The notes below the pieces were generated by a model. The model did not search any database and had not been told where the DNA came from. It saw only the letters and a program-made list of their open reading frames with translations. The position numbers and the translations under genes are program-made. DNA of 7,511 nt from Lutispora sp. (GTDB lineage: Bacteria > Bacillota > Clostridia > Lutisporales > Lutisporaceae). The DNA lies in the NCBI GenBank assembly GCA_030834765.1, contig JAUQXG010000511.1:1-7511 (forward strand), written 5' to 3'. Positions 7,511 to 7,511 of this stretch are shown here, one piece after another. How positions within the stretch are numbered: position 1 is the stretch's first letter; each line of letters starts with the position of its first letter.

Positions 7511-7511
7511 C

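Overview
The window is AT-rich chromosomal DNA from a low-GC Gram-positive bacterium, most likely a member of the Clostridia. The evidence is the gene order lepA-hemW-hrcA-grpE-dnaK-dnaJ on the minus strand, a perfect CIRCE operator before hrcA, a DnaK of the shorter Firmicute type, and GGAGG-like ribosome binding sites with some GTG starts. Species cannot be named from the sequence alone.

Layout from left to right. Positions 2-961 (+) hold the 3' two thirds or less of a flavin-dependent amine oxidase gene that enters from the left edge. It converges on the minus-strand operon across only 45 bp, which carries one strong hairpin (969-1000) able to terminate both transcripts. Reading leftward from the right edge, the minus strand carries the 3' end of lepA, then hemW (the SD of hemW contains the lepA stop), then a 98-bp gap with a sigma-A-type promoter and the CIRCE operator. 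The class I heat-shock genes hrcA, grpE, dnaK and dnaJ follow. Gaps inside the operon are 57, 35 and 111 bp, and two of them contain inverted repeats that are not terminators.

How the genes work together. HrcA represses its own operon by binding CIRCE. GrpE, DnaK and DnaJ form the Hsp70 machine: DnaJ delivers substrates and triggers ATP hydrolysis, DnaK holds the client, and GrpE exchanges the nucleotide. LepA is a ribosome-associated GTPase and HemW a radical-SAM-type heme chaperone; they are upstream neighbours in many Firmicutes rather than part of the chaperone cycle. The operon ends at dnaJ here, with no prmA-type gene after it as in Bacillus subtilis.

The protein-coding content is conventional and I see no new multi-gene system. 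The less ordinary signals are non-coding or codon-level: a 77-85 bp palindromic element with an internal tandem repeat between dnaK and dnaJ, a perfect 18-bp GC-rich palindrome embedded in the hemW reading frame, a small hairpin between hrcA and grpE, an inverted repeat running from the end of hemW to the hrcA -35 box, and a CxxC pair in GrpE.
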